DNA from: Companilactobacillus mishanensis
GTDB taxonomy: Bacteria > Bacillota > Bacilli > Lactobacillales > Lactobacillaceae
Assembly (NCBI RefSeq): GCF_003946505.1
Contig: NZ_RHON01000001.1
Location: 1-64,000 of the forward strand
Reading direction: 5' to 3'
DNA: 64,000 bases
The notes under the pieces are model-generated. The model worked only from the letters and a program-made list of their open reading frames with translations. It did no database searches and was not told where the DNA came from. The position numbers were made by a program, and so were the translations under genes. This document shows, piece by piece, positions 30,840-41,720 of this stretch; the stretch's first letter is position 1; every line of letters begins with the position of its first letter.

Positions 30840-32057
30840 ATGCAATATACAGAAATCATGGTTCGCTATGGTGAACTTTCGACTAAGGGTAAAAACCGTA
30901 AGAGTTTTATTGGTCGTTTGCACGGGAATGTCACAAAAGTTTTGAAAGACTTTCCAGATTTAAAATTACAACCGCATCGTGACCGTTTACACATTAAATT
31001 AAATGGAACTGATGCTACTCCTGTGATGGATAAACTAAAGCGCGTCTTTGGTATTCAAACATTTTCACTTAGTGTGAAAGTTTCAAAAGACTTTGAAGAA
31101 GTTAAAAAGACTGCTATTGAAATGATGCACGAGGCATATAAACCTGGTGATTCATTTAAGGTCGCTACGAAGCGTTCAGATCACACATATCCATTGGATA
31201 CTAATCAAATCAATTTACAACTTGGGGATGTCATCTGTGATGAATTTCCAGATATTCCAGTTGATGTTAAGCACCCTGATATCAAGATATCAGTTGAAGT
31301 TAGACAAGATGGTATTTACTTGTCATATTTAACAATCAAAGGTGCCGGTGGTTTGCCTGTCGGAACTGCTGGAAAAGCTATGTTGATGTTGTCTGGTGGA
31401 ATCGACTCACCAGTTGCCGGATACTATGCGATGAAGCGTGGTGTTGATATAGAAATGGTTCATTTCTTCAGTCCTCCATACACTTCAGTTCAAGCTTTGA
31501 ATAAAGCCAAGGAATTGACTAGCAAGTTGACAGTTTATGGTGGAAATATCAAATTTATTGAAGTTCCATTTACTGAGATTCAAGAAACAATAAAGAACAA
31601 AGTTCCAGAAGGTTACTTGATGACAGTTCAACGTCGATTCATGTTGAGATTGACTGATCTGATCCGTGAAAAAGAAGGTGGCCTAGCTATCTTTAACGGT
31701 GAGGCTGTTGGCCAAGTTGCATCACAGACATTAGAGAGTATGGCAGCAATAAATGATGTCACAACTACACCAATTTTGCGTCCAGTTGCCACAATGGATA
31801 AAACTGAAATTATCCGTGTTGCTGAAGATATCGATACATTTGACTTGTCTATTCAACCATTTGAAGACTGTTGTACTATCTTTGCTCCACCAAGTCCTAA
31901 GACAAAACCAAATATGGAAAAGACACGTGAATATGAAAGTGTCCTTGATATTGATGGTTTGATCCAGAGATCGATGGATGGAATCAAAGAAACCATTATC
32001 GAACATGGCGAACATTTTATGGATAATGATCAAGAGGAAATCAACGATCTTCTATAA
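30840..32057 (+). CDS. thiI: tRNA uracil 4-sulfurtransferase
   Basis: A 405-residue protein with an N-terminal ferredoxin-like and THUMP region (about 1-165) and a PP-loop AANH domain ([13 protein letters not shown], near 180). It adenylates U8 of tRNA and transfers sulfur to form s4U. It lacks the C-terminal rhodanese domain of E. coli ThiI, as is usual in Firmicutes. The two cysteines in [11 protein letters not shown] lie in the segment where sulfur transfer may occur. RBS is AGGAGAA. Confidence 0.95.
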   Translation: MQYTEIMVRYGELSTKGKNRKSFIGRLHGNVTKVLKDFPDLKLQPHRDRLHIKLNGTDATPVMDKLKRVFGIQTFSLSVKVSKDFEEVKKTAIEMMHEAYKPGDSFKVATKRSDHTYPLDTNQINLQLGDVICDEFPDIPVDVKHPDIKISVEVRQDGIYLSYLTIKGAGGLPVGTAGKAMLMLSGGIDSPVAGYYAMKRGVDIEMVHFFSPPYTSVQALNKAKELTSKLTVYGGNIKFIEVPFTEIQETIKNKVPEGYLMTVQRRFMLRLTDLIREKEGGLAIFNGEAVGQVASQTLESMAAINDVTTTPILRPVATMDKTEIIRVAEDIDTFDLSIQPFEDCCTIFAPPSPKTKPNMEKTREYESVLDIDGLIQRSMDGIKETIIEHGEHFMDNDQEEINDLL

Positions 32058-32062
32058 AACGT

Positions 32063-32091
32063 TTGACGAATTATTAGTTTTGTTTTAATAT
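32063..32091 (+). promoter_or_regulatory. valS promoter
   Basis: TTGACG, 17-bp spacer, TAATAT, directly ahead of the T-box leader. Confidence 0.65.
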
Positions 32092-32097
32092 CAATTC

Positions 32098-32306
32098 AAC
32101 AGCTTAGAACAGGAGTATTTTTCTGAAGAATTCAAGAGAGAGTGATATTGGTGTGATTCACTTAATTCTGACGATAAATTGTTACCTGGGAGCTATCAAA
32201 TATTGATCGGGCCAGCCGTTATCTGTGAGAGGAGAGTATTTAAGTACTCTCAATTTAGGTGGCACCGCGAAGCATTCGTCCTATTCAGGGATGAATGCTT
32301 TTTTTA
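32098..32306 (+). promoter_or_regulatory. T-box riboswitch, valine-specific, upstream of valS
   Basis: A full T-box leader. The T-box AGGTGGCACCGCG is at 32257-32269, and the terminator AAGCATTC-GTCC / GGAT-GAATGCTT with a T-run ends at 32305. Stem I contains the AGAGAG and GGTGTGA elements, and the codon GTT followed by A at 32181 is a fitting valine specifier. Uncharged tRNA-Val should stabilise the antiterminator and turn valS on. Confidence 0.93.
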
Positions 32307-32320
32307 TTGGAGGAAATTAT

Positions 32321-34972
32321 ATGACAAGAGAAGTAGACATGGATACAAAATATAACCCTACCGAAGTTGAAAAGGGTCGTTACAAGACTTGGCTCGACCA
32401 AGGAGTTTTTAAACCATCTGGTGATAAAAAAGCCAAACCTTATTCAATCGTAATTCCACCACCAAATGTTACTGGAAAACTTCATTTGGGTCATGCTTGG
32501 GATACAACTATTCAAGATACTTTGATTCGTTACAAACGAATGCAAGGTTACGATACTTTGTATTTACCAGGTATGGATCATGCCGGAATTGCCACACAAG
32601 CTAAAGTTGAGGCAAAATTACGCGAACAAGGTATAACAAGATATGACCTTGGACGTGACAAGTTCATTGATGAAGTTTGGAAATGGAAAGATGAATTTGC
32701 TGGCATTATCAAAGACCAATGGGGTAAATTGGGTCTTTCGTTAGATTATGATCGTGAACGTTTTACTTTGGATGAAGGACTTTCAAAAGCTGTTCGTAAA
32801 GTCTTCGTTAAGTTGTATAACGAAGGTCTTATCTATCGTGGCGAATACATTATCAACTGGGATCCAGAACTACAAACTGCCTTGTCTGATATTGAAGTCA
32901 TCCATAAAGATGACAAGGGTGCTTTCTACCATGTTAAGTATCCTTACGCAGATGGTTCAGGTTATATCGAAATTGCTACTACTCGTCCTGAAACAATGTT
33001 TGGTGATGTGGCAGTTGCTGTTAATCCAAGTGATGAAAGATATAAAGATGTTGTTGGTAAGGAAATTATCGTTCCATTAGTTGACCGTAAAATTCCAATT
33101 ATTACCGACCAATATGTAACTAAGGACTTTGGTACTGGTATGGTTAAGATCACACCTGCTCATGATCCTAACGACTTCTTAGTTGGTAACCGCCATGACT
33201 TGAAGCGTATCAACACTATGAACGCTGACGGTACCATGAATGAGAATGCTGGTAAATATGTTGGTATGGACAGATTTGAGGCACGTAAGGCTATCGTTGC
33301 TGATTTGGAAGATCAAGATTACATGCTCAAAGTAGAACCAATTACCCATAGTGTTGGACATTCAGAACGTTCTGGCGCCCAAGTTGAAGCAAGACTCTCA
33401 ACACAATGGTTCGTTAAAATGAAGCCATTAGCAGAAATGGCTTTGAAGAATCAAGAAGGGGACAATAAGGTCAACTTCGTTCCTGAAAGATTTGAGGGAA
33501 CATTTACTCAATGGATGGACAATGTTCATGACTGGGTAATCTCACGTCAATTATGGTGGGGACACAGAATTCCTGCTTGGTATAACAATAAGACTGGCGA
33601 AACTTATGTTGGTGAAGAGGATCCAAAGGATCCAGAAAACTGGACACAAGATTCAGATGTTCTAGATACATGGTTCTCAAGTGCTCTTTGGCCATTCTCA
33701 ACCATGGGTTGGCCTGATGAAGACAGTGATGATTACAAACGCTATTTCCCAACAAACACATTAGTTACTGGTTACGACATTATTTTCTTCTGGGTTTCAA
33801 GAATGATTTTCACCAGCTTGAAGTTCACTGAGAAACGTCCATTTGAACACGTTGTTATTCATGGACTTATCCGTGATGAGCAAGGTCGTAAGATGAGTAA
33901 GTCATTGGGTAATGGTATCGATCCTATGGATGTCATCGACAAGTACGGTGCCGACGCACTTCGTTGGTTCCTAATGGTCGGTTCAACTCCTGGACAAGAT
34001 ACTCGATTCAGCTATGACAAAATGGATTCCGCATGGAACTTCATCAATAAGATTTGGAATGCTAGTCGATTTGTTATCATGAATCTTGATGACAAGACTC
34101 CAGCTATGGATGATCTATCGAAAGTTAAGTCATACGACCTTTCAGATAAATGGATTCTTGCTAAACTAAATACAACTGTAAATGAAGTTACTCGTTTACT
34201 AGATAAATTTGAATTCGGTGAAGCTGGTAGAAATCTTTATAACTTTATCTGGAATGATTTCTGTGACTGGTACATTGAAATGAGTAAAGCAACGTTGACT
34301 GGTGAAGATGGTGAAGCCAAAGATCAAAAGAGAATGTTGCTGACTTATGTCTTGGACAAGATTTTGAGATTAATGCATCCAATCATGCCATTCGTGACCG
34401 AAAAAATTTGGTTATCAATGCCTCATAATGGAGAATCTATTTCATTAGCAGCTTATCCAGAAAATCATGATGAGTTCAAAAATGATGATGCCGTTGAACA
34501 AATGGAAGTACTGATCGACTTGATCAAGTCAGTTAGAAAGATCCGTTTGGAAGCTAACGCACCACTTTCAAGTGCCATCGATATTTTCATCAAGCCTCAA
34601 TCAGAAGACATCAAGAATGTTCTTTTAAACAATAAAGAATACATTGATAGATTTGCTCATCCAAAGGAATTGAAGATTGAAACTGATCTTACTGCTCCCG
34701 AATTAGCAATGACTGCAGTAACAAATGGAACTGAAGTTTATATTCCATTGGCTGAGTTGATTGATTTGGATGAAGAAATTGCTCGTCAACAAGAAGAAAT
34801 GAAGAAGATGGATGATGAAATTTCTCGTATCAATAAGAAATTATCAAATGAAAACTTCGTCAAGAAAGCACCTGAAAAGGTTGTTGCTGAACAAAAAGAA
34901 AAATTAGCTGATTATCAAACTCGTCAAGAAAAAATTAGCCAAAGAATTGAACAACTTCAAAAGAATAAATAG
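32321..34972 (+). CDS. valS: Valyl-tRNA synthetase
   Basis: An 883-residue class Ia synthetase. The HIGH motif is HLGH (55-58) and KMSKS is 524-528. An editing (CP1) domain and a C-terminal coiled coil (about 815-883, rich in Glu, Lys and Gln) are present. I chose the ATG after TTGGAGG, since earlier in-frame codons run through the T-box terminator. Expression is controlled by the valine T-box ahead of it. Confidence 0.97.
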   Translation: MTREVDMDTKYNPTEVEKGRYKTWLDQGVFKPSGDKKAKPYSIVIPPPNVTGKLHLGHAWDTTIQDTLIRYKRMQGYDTLYLPGMDHAGIATQAKVEAKLREQGITRYDLGRDKFIDEVWKWKDEFAGIIKDQWGKLGLSLDYDRERFTLDEGLSKAVRKVFVKLYNEGLIYRGEYIINWDPELQTALSDIEVIHKDDKGAFYHVKYPYADGSGYIEIATTRPETMFGDVAVAVNPSDERYKDVVGKEIIVPLVDRKIPIITDQYVTKDFGTGMVKITPAHDPNDFLVGNRHDLKRINTMNADGTMNENAGKYVGMDRFEARKAIVADLEDQDYMLKVEPITHSVGHSERSGAQVEARLSTQWFVKMKPLAEMALKNQEGDNKVNFVPERFEGTFTQWMDNVHDWVISRQLWWGHRIPAWYNNKTGETYVGEEDPKDPENWTQDSDVLDTWFSSALWPFSTMGWPDEDSDDYKRYFPTNTLVTGYDIIFFWVSRMIFTSLKFTEKRPFEHVVIHGLIRDEQGRKMSKSLGNGIDPMDVIDKYGADALRWFLMVGSTPGQDTRFSYDKMDSAWNFINKIWNASRFVIMNLDDKTPAMDDLSKVKSYDLSDKWILAKLNTTVNEVTRLLDKFEFGEAGRNLYNFIWNDFCDWYIEMSKATLTGEDGEAKDQKRMLLTYVLDKILRLMHPIMPFVTEKIWLSMPHNGESISLAAYPENHDEFKNDDAVEQMEVLIDLIKSVRKIRLEANAPLSSAIDIFIKPQSEDIKNVLLNNKEYIDRFAHPKELKIETDLTAPELAMTAVTNGTEVYIPLAELIDLDEEIARQQEEMKKMDDEISRINKKLSNENFVKKAPEKVVAEQKEKLADYQTRQEKISQRIEQLQKNK

Positions 34973-34987
34973 AAGTTGATAAACTAA

Positions 34988-35019
34988 AACATCTAGCCAA
35001 TTTTGACTAGGTGTTTTTT
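34988..35019 (+). terminator. Terminator of valS
   Basis: AACATCTAG / CTAGGTGTT stem with one G-U pair, T-run. Confidence 0.85.
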
Positions 35020-35036
35020 GTACAAGGAAGTTTATT

Positions 35037-36305
35037 ATGATCCAGACTTATGATGAAGCAATTAAATATATTCATTCGTTTCCTAAAATGCATGTCAGAA
35101 ATAATTTGGATAATATCAAGAAAGTTTTAGCCAGACTTGATGACCCGCAAAATAGTTATCCAACAATTCACGTCACTGGAACTAACGGCAAAGGTACAAC
35201 CTGCAATTACTTAGCCAACTTGATCGAAGCGACTGGGAAAAGGGTTGGAGTGTTTAGTTCACCTTTTATAAAAGTTTTTAATGAGAGAATTCAGATAAAT
35301 CATGTTCAAATTTCCAATGAGGAATTACTCGATTTGGTCAATGAAGTGATCAATGCGGCCCAAGGTGTTGATTTAGTAGAGTTTGAATTTGTAACTATTA
35401 TGGGATTTCTATATTTTAGGAATAAGGTGGATGTTGCAATTATTGAGGTCGGAATCGGTGCTGAGCATGACAAGACCAATGTTATTGATCCTTTACTTTC
35501 GATTATTACATCAATAGATTTGGATCATGAGAAAATAATTGGACCTACTTTAAAGGACATTGCTATTGAAAAGTCTGGAATTATTAAAAAGGGTAAACCT
35601 ATAGTATGTGGAAAACTTCATGAGTCCATTGCAGATGTGATCAAAAATAAGTCAAAATCAATGAATTCAAAAATGTTTGAATATGGAAATGATTTTGAAA
35701 TTACAGATTTTAAAATTAATGAGAATAAAAATCAATTTACTTATGTAGAAAAATTGGTTACAATTCAAGACATTCAGTGTCGCGGTTTCGAAAAGATCAT
35801 GTCTGTTAATGCGGCGATCGCCATTAAGGCGTTTCTAATCTATCTTCAAAGTTCAAATTTAAGAGCCGATGATGATTTTATTAGAAAAAACATTGATACA
35901 CATCATCTTTTGGCCCGTGAACAAATAGTTCATGAAGATCCAATGATAATAATGGATGGGGCACACAATATTGCAGCTGTCGATAATTTAATAAATTCTT
36001 TAACCGCAAGGTGGCCTAAAAAAGCTATAATTGTTTTGTACACTGGAATGAAAGACAAAGATCGTAAGGATATTTTAGATCTGTTATCTCCTAATGCTAA
36101 AATGGTCTATGTATCTAACTTAGATACACCCAGATCAGCAAAGGAATCAGATTATGATTTAATGAAATATAATAATGTAGAATTTATTTCTGATTTTCAT
36201 TCAAAAGTCGATCAAATGATTGCTGAACAGTCAGAAGATGAAATCTTTGTTATAACCGGATCTTTTTATTTAATTTCTGAGTTAGAATCGAAATTTAATG
36301 CGTAG
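35037..36305 (+). CDS. folC: Folylpolyglutamate / dihydrofolate synthase
   Basis: A 422-residue Mur-ligase-fold enzyme adding glutamate to folates. P-loop VTGTNGKGTT is near 46-55, and DGAHN near 305 is the conserved family motif in the C-terminal domain. RBS AAGGAAG. The order valS-folC-radC-mreB is common in lactobacilli. Confidence 0.92.
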   Translation: MIQTYDEAIKYIHSFPKMHVRNNLDNIKKVLARLDDPQNSYPTIHVTGTNGKGTTCNYLANLIEATGKRVGVFSSPFIKVFNERIQINHVQISNEELLDLVNEVINAAQGVDLVEFEFVTIMGFLYFRNKVDVAIIEVGIGAEHDKTNVIDPLLSIITSIDLDHEKIIGPTLKDIAIEKSGIIKKGKPIVCGKLHESIADVIKNKSKSMNSKMFEYGNDFEITDFKINENKNQFTYVEKLVTIQDIQCRGFEKIMSVNAAIAIKAFLIYLQSSNLRADDDFIRKNIDTHHLLAREQIVHEDPMIIMDGAHNIAAVDNLINSLTARWPKKAIIVLYTGMKDKDRKDILDLLSPNAKMVYVSNLDTPRSAKESDYDLMKYNNVEFISDFHSKVDQMIAEQSEDEIFVITGSFYLISELESKFNA

Positions 36306-36313
36306 TTTATTAT

Positions 36314-36955
36314 ATGATGATAAATATACGAGAAAAATTACAAAAGTATGGAACTGAATCTTTAACAACACAAGAGTTGATAGCAGTCATTTTAGGAAAC
36401 GGCACAAAGAATTGTGACGTTACCAGATTATCGGCGCAGGTTTTAATTAGTTCGCATAATCTTAAACGATTGAATCTTGACATATTGTTGGAACAAAAAG
36501 GTGTCGGACACGCTCAGGCTTGTAAGTTGTTGGCAGCTGTCGAATTGGGCGCTCGAAAAATTGAGCGTGATGAACTATCAGACAAAAGATTAACAATGGA
36601 AGAGCTTGGCGAACACTTAATAAAAAAAATCGGTAATTCACCGCAGGAAAAATTAATCGCCATATATTTGGATAATGGCTATCATGTAATTAAAGAGAAG
36701 ACTATTTTTATTGGAACTGTCGATACTGCGACTGTTCATCCGAGGGATGTAATGCGACATGCACTCCGCATGTCGGCTCCACAAGTGGTTATTTGTCATA
36801 ATCATCCTGGAGGCAGTTTGGCATTTTCGGACAATGATAAAAAGTTTTCCTTAAGGCTTGAACAATGTTGCCAATTGATGGGAATTAATTTGGTCGACCA
36901 TATAATAGTTACTTCAAAGGATTTCCTCAGCTATAGAGCCGAAGAATTAATTTAA
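36314..36955 (+). CDS. radC: RadC/UPF0758 JAB-domain protein
   Basis: A 213-residue protein with an N-terminal helix-hairpin-helix region and a JAMM metal site (HNHPGGSLAFSD near 159-170). The family name RadC suggests DNA repair, but the role in repair is in doubt. It begins eight bases after folC without a clear ribosome site, which suggests coupling to folC translation. Confidence 0.9.
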   Translation: MMINIREKLQKYGTESLTTQELIAVILGNGTKNCDVTRLSAQVLISSHNLKRLNLDILLEQKGVGHAQACKLLAAVELGARKIERDELSDKRLTMEELGEHLIKKIGNSPQEKLIAIYLDNGYHVIKEKTIFIGTVDTATVHPRDVMRHALRMSAPQVVICHNHPGGSLAFSDNDKKFSLRLEQCCQLMGINLVDHIIVTSKDFLSYRAEELI

Positions 36956-36992
36956 GGTTAAATGGTCTACTACTTTAATTTGACACGTTATA

Positions 36993-37001
36993 TGATATAA
37001 T
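36993..37001 (+). promoter_or_regulatory. Extended -10 promoter of mreB
   Basis: TGATATAAT fits TGnTATAAT. A TTGACA at 36980 is only 10 bp upstream, too near to act as its -35. Confidence 0.55.
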
Positions 37002-37047
37002 TTTGGATAGCGTAAAATGTGGTGTGCACTTAAAGGAGAATATAAAA

Positions 37048-38049
37048 TTGTTTGGTATAGGATCAAAAAAAGTTGGTATTGACTTAGGTACAGCAAATAC
37101 ACTTGTCTATGTTGAGGGCAAAGGTATAGTTTTAAATGAACCATCAGTAGTTGCAAAGAATAATAATACGGGAGAAATCGTCGCAGTTGGGTCAGATGCT
37201 CGTGAGATGATTGGTCGTACTCCCGGCAGTATATCTGCGATTCGTCCAATGAGAGACGGTGTAATTGCAGATTACGATACAACTGCTGCAATGATGAAGT
37301 ACTTCATCGAAAAGACTACAGGTAACTCAAAGCCATCCGTTATGGTTTGTGTACCTAGTGGTGTTACCGAAGTTGAGAAGAGAGCTGTTATTGAAGCTAC
37401 TCAACATGCCGGTGCTAAAGAAGCATATGTAATCGAAGAACCATTTGCAGCCGCTATTGGAGCCGGTCTTCCAGTTATGGACCCAACCGGTAACATGGTT
37501 GTTGATATTGGTGGTGGTACAACTGATGTTGCTACGATTTCATTAGGTGGTATCGTATCCTCACGTTCAATTCGTGTAGCTGGAGATAAATTCGACGAAT
37601 CTATTTCAGCTTATATCAAGACAAACTTTAATCTTCAAATCGGTGAAAGAACTGCCGAAGAAGTTAAAATGCAGGTCGGTTCAGCTTCAATTGAGAAATC
37701 AAAAGAACTAGAATCAATGCAAATTCGTGGTAGAGACTTAGTAACAGGACTTCCAAAAACAATTTCATTAACTGGTGAAGATATTGCTACAGCCATTCAT
37801 GAAGATGTTCAAGAAATCATTGAGACAATCAAAGAAACCCTTGAAGAAACATCTCCTGAAATTGCAGCTGACGTTATTGATCACGGTATTGTTTTAACTG
37901 GTGGTGGAGCTTTGTTGCATCATTTACCTGAGGTAATCTCCGAAGCAACTGGAGTGCCTGTATTCATAGCTCAAGACCCACTAGATTGTGTAGCCATCGG
38001 TACTGGAGAATCACTTAAAAATATCGATGTAATGCGTCGTCAAAAATAA
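37048..38049 (+). CDS. mreB: Rod-shape actin homolog MreB
   Basis: A 333-residue actin homolog. [28 protein letters not shown] and [13 protein letters not shown] are intact. I chose the TTG nine bases after AAGGAG; the 15 upstream in-frame codons run through that site. It is followed by mreC, mreD, minC and minD, so elongation and division-site genes are co-ordered. A short terminator lies between mreB and mreC. Confidence 0.94.
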   Translation: MFGIGSKKVGIDLGTANTLVYVEGKGIVLNEPSVVAKNNNTGEIVAVGSDAREMIGRTPGSISAIRPMRDGVIADYDTTAAMMKYFIEKTTGNSKPSVMVCVPSGVTEVEKRAVIEATQHAGAKEAYVIEEPFAAAIGAGLPVMDPTGNMVVDIGGGTTDVATISLGGIVSSRSIRVAGDKFDESISAYIKTNFNLQIGERTAEEVKMQVGSASIEKSKELESMQIRGRDLVTGLPKTISLTGEDIATAIHEDVQEIIETIKETLEETSPEIAADVIDHGIVLTGGGALLHHLPEVISEATGVPVFIAQDPLDCVAIGTGESLKNIDVMRRQK

Positions 38050-38070
38050 GCGGGTTAATCCCGCTTTTTT
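38048..38070 (+). terminator. Intra-operon terminator after mreB
   Basis: AAGCGGG / CCCGCTT, loop TTAAT, T-run. It probably reduces mreCD-minCD mRNA relative to mreB. Confidence 0.8.
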
Positions 38071-38094
38071 ATTTGTTTGATGTAGGAGGAAGCA

Positions 38095-38958
38095 ATGCAA
38101 AAGTTTTTTTCAAATAAAAAATTGATTATTTTAATGGTCATTATTATCGTGACTTTTGGACTTTTGGCGGTATCTGTTAGCGTCAGAGATAAGAAACAAA
38201 CTCCTCCTGTTGTTCAACAAGTCGGTAATGATGTTGTTAGTGTAGTAGGAAGTGTATTTTCATATCCAACTAACGCCGTTAAAAACGTGTCATCGGAATT
38301 TTCAGATCTGTATAACACTTATGCAGAAAATAGACGTTTAAAATCTAAAATCGAAGATTTGGCACAAAATCAAGTTAAATTAAAAGTTGTCCAAGATGAG
38401 AATAAGAAATTAAAAACTGAATTAAACTTAAATAGTACATTGACCGATTATGAATCAGTTAATGCATCTGTTTTGACTCGCTCTCCAAGCAGTTGGCAAA
38501 ACTACTTGACGATCAATCGTGGTCAGACAAGTGGCATTAAGAAGAATATGCCGGTTATGTCAGGAAAAGGATTGATCGGTCGTATTATTGAAGTCGACAA
38601 GGTAAGCTCTAAAGTTGAGTTGATTTCAACGGATAATGAAATCAATGATAAGTTTGCTGCTGAAATACTTGATGACAATAAGACCGACGTTACTGGAGTT
38701 GTAAGCCGTTTTGACAACAGTACCGGAGACTTGGTTATGGAAAACGTTAACTCAGTCAAGGGAATCAAGAAGGGCCAAAGAGTTATTACTTCTGGACTTG
38801 GAGGTAGAACACCAAGAGGTCTTTATATTGGTAAAGTTTATGGAATCAAGAAAGACAATTATGGAATGACAAATTCCATTTATATTACTCCTGCTGCCGA
38901 ACTTAGGAACTTTACCGTTGTTACAGTTATTAAATCAACTGTGCGTGGTGAGAAATAA
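38095..38958 (+). CDS. mreC: Rod-shape protein MreC
   Basis: A 287-residue bitopic protein: N-terminal membrane helix (about 9-28), a coiled coil (about 70-105) and an extracellular beta-domain. It bridges MreB to PBPs. RBS is TAGGAGGA. It ends by sharing one base with mreD. Confidence 0.92.
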   Translation: MQKFFSNKKLIILMVIIIVTFGLLAVSVSVRDKKQTPPVVQQVGNDVVSVVGSVFSYPTNAVKNVSSEFSDLYNTYAENRRLKSKIEDLAQNQVKLKVVQDENKKLKTELNLNSTLTDYESVNASVLTRSPSSWQNYLTINRGQTSGIKKNMPVMSGKGLIGRIIEVDKVSSKVELISTDNEINDKFAAEILDDNKTDVTGVVSRFDNSTGDLVMENVNSVKGIKKGQRVITSGLGGRTPRGLYIGKVYGIKKDNYGMTNSIYITPAAELRNFTVVTVIKSTVRGEK

Positions 38959-39500
38959 TGCCTATTAAAACTCAAAAAATTATTGGTCAAGTTGTTTTTG
39001 TAATGTTGGCCTTTTACTTAGATGGCCTCATGAAATGGTCATTTCTTAATAATATGAATAAAAGTTCATTTACTATCGTCCCACAACTAATGCTGATGGC
39101 TTTAGTATTGCTCACGATGCGTATTGATAACCGAAGGACAATATTGATTTATGGTATTGTCTTTGGTTTGATTTATGACTCCTATTATTTTGGGATCATT
39201 GGGTTATATACAATTTTGTTGCCATTGATATTAGTAGGGGTAGATCATTATAAATTTTTATTTATCAAAAATACTGTTGGTTATGAACTTTCAATCTACT
39301 TTTTAGCATTAACTGCAATGCAGTCAGGGATTTATTTGCTGGAACGTTTATTCAGACTTACTACATCAAATTTTGGTGACTTTATAACTTACGTATTAGG
39401 ACCAACTTTATTGTGGAACGTGGTTGTATTCTTTATTTTATACGTCCCACTTGCAAACTTAAGTGATTGGTTGGTCAAGTATAGGAGGGAATCGAAATGA
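38958..39500 (+). CDS. mreD: Rod-shape protein MreD
   Basis: A 180-residue integral membrane protein with five to six helices, typical MreD length. It overlaps mreC (TAATG) and minC (ATGA), so all three are coupled. Confidence 0.88.
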   Translation: MPIKTQKIIGQVVFVMLAFYLDGLMKWSFLNNMNKSSFTIVPQLMLMALVLLTMRIDNRRTILIYGIVFGLIYDSYYFGIIGLYTILLPLILVGVDHYKFLFIKNTVGYELSIYFLALTAMQSGIYLLERLFRLTTSNFGDFITYVLGPTLLWNVVVFFILYVPLANLSDWLVKYRRESK

Positions 39501-40159
39501 GTAGCATCACTCTGAAAGGAAGCAAAGAGGGCTTTTCAGTAATCGTTGATGATTCGGCTGATTTTGACGAAGCAATTTCTGATCTTAAAAATATGATAGT
39601 CGAGCAGACCATTGGTACTGACGAAGATGATGTCATTCGATTTGCAATCAAGACTGGCAATCGACTTTTTGATAAAGAACAAATTAAAAAAATTAAAAGT
39701 GTCTTTGGTAAATATCCACAGATTGAGTTGACCTCTGTCGATGCAGATGTTCAGCCAAAAAGTGAAGCTGCACAAATTATCGAAGATAATAAAGTTAACA
39801 TTGAGACTGGCATTGTAAGAAGTGGTCAAAAGAAGGACTTCAAAGGAGACCTTCTTTTCCTTGGTACCTTGCATGAAGGAGCTCAGATAACTACTACCGG
39901 ATCCATTTATATATTAGGAGAAGTGCATGGAATTGTTCATGCAGGTTTTCCAGATGATACAAGTGCCGCAATTCTTGGTAACCTCGAGGGAGCTACTCAA
40001 GTAAGAATTGCTGATGTGGTCGAAATCGTTACTGAAGATAATTCTGACAAATATAGTAATAGAAAATATGCACACATCGATGATCTACATTCGATAAGTG
40101 TTGATGACATTCAGAACTTTAAAGAATCAATTAACGAACCAAGAAAGAGGAACGATTAG
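39497..40159 (+). CDS. minC: Septum-site inhibitor MinC
   Basis: A 220-residue protein with the N-terminal FtsZ-inhibiting domain and a C-terminal beta-helix (GTLHEGAQITTTGSIYILG, then GEVHGIVHAG) that binds MinD. Two bases separate it from minD. Confidence 0.92.
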   Translation: MSSITLKGSKEGFSVIVDDSADFDEAISDLKNMIVEQTIGTDEDDVIRFAIKTGNRLFDKEQIKKIKSVFGKYPQIELTSVDADVQPKSEAAQIIEDNKVNIETGIVRSGQKKDFKGDLLFLGTLHEGAQITTTGSIYILGEVHGIVHAGFPDDTSAAILGNLEGATQVRIADVVEIVTEDNSDKYSNRKYAHIDDLHSISVDDIQNFKESINEPRKRND

Positions 40160-40161
40160 CT

Positions 40162-40962
40162 ATGGGAATTTCTATTGTTGTAACTTCTGGTAAAGGTGGA
40201 GTTGGTAAAACAACAACTACCGCCAACATCAGTACAGTTTTAGCATCGATGGGGAAAAAAGTCTGCATGGTCGATCTAGACATTGGACTAAGAAACCTTG
40301 ATGCGGTTCTAGGACTGACAAATCGTATAGTTTATGACATCGTTGATGTTGCACAAGAAAGGGTCGTGCTTTCACAAGCCTTGGTCAGAGATCCAAGATT
40401 TGGTGACAACCTTTATTTACTTGCAGCTTCGCAGTTTTCTGACAAATACGTTTTGGACAATGATTCCGTTGCTACGATCATTAACTATTTAAAACAACGT
40501 TTTGATTTTGTAATGATCGATTGTCCTGCTGGTATCGAATATGGATTTAAGAATGCTGTTAATTCTGCAGATGCTGCCTTGGTAGTTACAAATCCTGAAA
40601 TTGCATCAGTTAGTGATTCTGATCGAGTTGTTGGTATTTTGGAAAGTTTAGATATGCCAATTACACCACATCTTATAATTAATAGAATTCGTAAAAACAT
40701 GATCAACGAAGGAACTTCTATGAAGATAGATGATATTGTCAATCATTTAGGTATCCCACTTATCGGGATAATCGTTGATGAAGATGAAGTCATTTCAGCT
40801 TCTAACTCCGGACAAACAGTTGTTTCAGATCCAAATAGTGATGCTGGACACGGATATAGTAATATTGCACACCGTATGCTCGGTGAGAATATTCCATTAA
40901 CATTATTCGAACATCCAAAAAAACAAGGTTTTATAGGTCGAGTTTTTGGAAGAAAGAAATAG
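40162..40962 (+). CDS. minD: Septum-site ATPase MinD
   Basis: A 266-residue deviant Walker A ATPase (SGKGGVGKTT, near 8-17) with a C-terminal amphipathic membrane anchor (GFIGRVFGRKK). It carries MinC to the membrane. No minE or minJ is nearby; in Firmicutes DivIVA (54484) is the likely polar anchor, through other factors. Confidence 0.95.
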   Translation: MGISIVVTSGKGGVGKTTTTANISTVLASMGKKVCMVDLDIGLRNLDAVLGLTNRIVYDIVDVAQERVVLSQALVRDPRFGDNLYLLAASQFSDKYVLDNDSVATIINYLKQRFDFVMIDCPAGIEYGFKNAVNSADAALVVTNPEIASVSDSDRVVGILESLDMPITPHLIINRIRKNMINEGTSMKIDDIVNHLGIPLIGIIVDEDEVISASNSGQTVVSDPNSDAGHGYSNIAHRMLGENIPLTLFEHPKKQGFIGRVFGRKK

Positions 40963-40975
40963 TTCATGCTATACT
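40946..40975 (+). promoter_or_regulatory. thiT promoter
   Basis: TTGGAA, 18-bp spacer, TATACT with an extended TGC before the -10. It lies partly in the minD 3' end. Confidence 0.6.
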
Positions 40976-40994
40976 ATCTTTAAATTTAAATAGT

Positions 40995-41140
40995 CAACAC
41001 AAGGGGAGCCATTTGGCTGAGAGTGATGAGATATCAGACCCTTCTAACCTGTATGATAATGCATGCGTAGGGATTGTGTTCTGCACATAAAGTGCAGGTG
41101 GACTCTCTTGTGATGACAATAATCAAAGGGAGTTTTTTTT
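40995..41140 (+). promoter_or_regulatory. TPP riboswitch with terminator/ribosome-site platform
   Basis: The aptamer runs from AACACAAGGGGAGCC through GGCTGAGAGTG, GACCCTTCTAACCTG and GTAGGGATTGTGTT, all classic THI-box blocks. The platform (41102-41140) forms ACTCTCTT / AAGGGAGT followed by eight Ts, a terminator whose 3' arm also contains the AAAGGGAG ribosome site of thiT. Thiamine pyrophosphate should turn thiT off, possibly at both levels. Confidence 0.95.
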
Positions 41141-41710
41141 ATGGCAAAAAATCAACATTTAATAGTACTGACTGAAGGTGCCTTGATTACGGCAGCTGCA
41201 CAAGTTTTAAATTTTGTTCCACATTCTGCCGGAATATCTTCCATTCAATTTCAATATGGCCTTATTCCAATGGCAATCTTTGCTTTAAGAAGAGGTCTAA
41301 AACCTGGACTTATGGCTGGACTTTGTTGGGGCCTTCTTGATCTTATCCTGAGAGGATTTAGTAGCGGTAGTTTTTTGAATCCGCTTCAAGGATTTATTGA
41401 ATATCCAGTTGCCTTTGCTGCAGTTGGACTGATAGGTCTCGGCAGTATCAAAGTTAAACAAGTTATTAAGGATGGTAAAAATTCCATCGGTTGGATATTA
41501 CTGTTTAGTTCAATTGGGTTCGTGATCAAGTATTTCTGCCATTTCGTGGCAGGTGGTGTTTTCTGGGGTGCATTTGCTCCAAAGACAATGAATCCTTGGA
41601 TTTACTCATTAGTAATAAACGGCGGTAGCTTTATTGCCAATATGATAATGCTCTTTGTACTGTTGATCGTCTTACACAAATTATTTGATAGATTGATCAT
41701 TGTAAGATAA
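41141..41710 (+). CDS. thiT: Thiamine ECF transporter S component ThiT
   Basis: A 189-residue membrane protein with about six helices and the family motif ALITAAAQ (AxxxA) in helix 1 for docking to EcfT. It takes up thiamine together with a shared EcfAA'T module encoded elsewhere. Control by a TPP riboswitch fits this substrate. Confidence 0.94.
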   Translation: MAKNQHLIVLTEGALITAAAQVLNFVPHSAGISSIQFQYGLIPMAIFALRRGLKPGLMAGLCWGLLDLILRGFSSGSFLNPLQGFIEYPVAFAAVGLIGLGSIKVKQVIKDGKNSIGWILLFSSIGFVIKYFCHFVAGGVFWGAFAPKTMNPWIYSLVINGGSFIANMIMLFVLLIVLHKLFDRLIIVR

Positions 41711-41720
41711 ATATAAAATT

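Noticed and set aside
32225..32320. valS start inside the T-box leader
   Set aside because: The frame crosses the terminator; the ATG after TTGGAGG gives the normal protein.
36980..37001. TTGACA at 36980 as -35 for the mreB promoter
   Set aside because: Only 10 bp from TATAAT; an extended -10 explains the site better.
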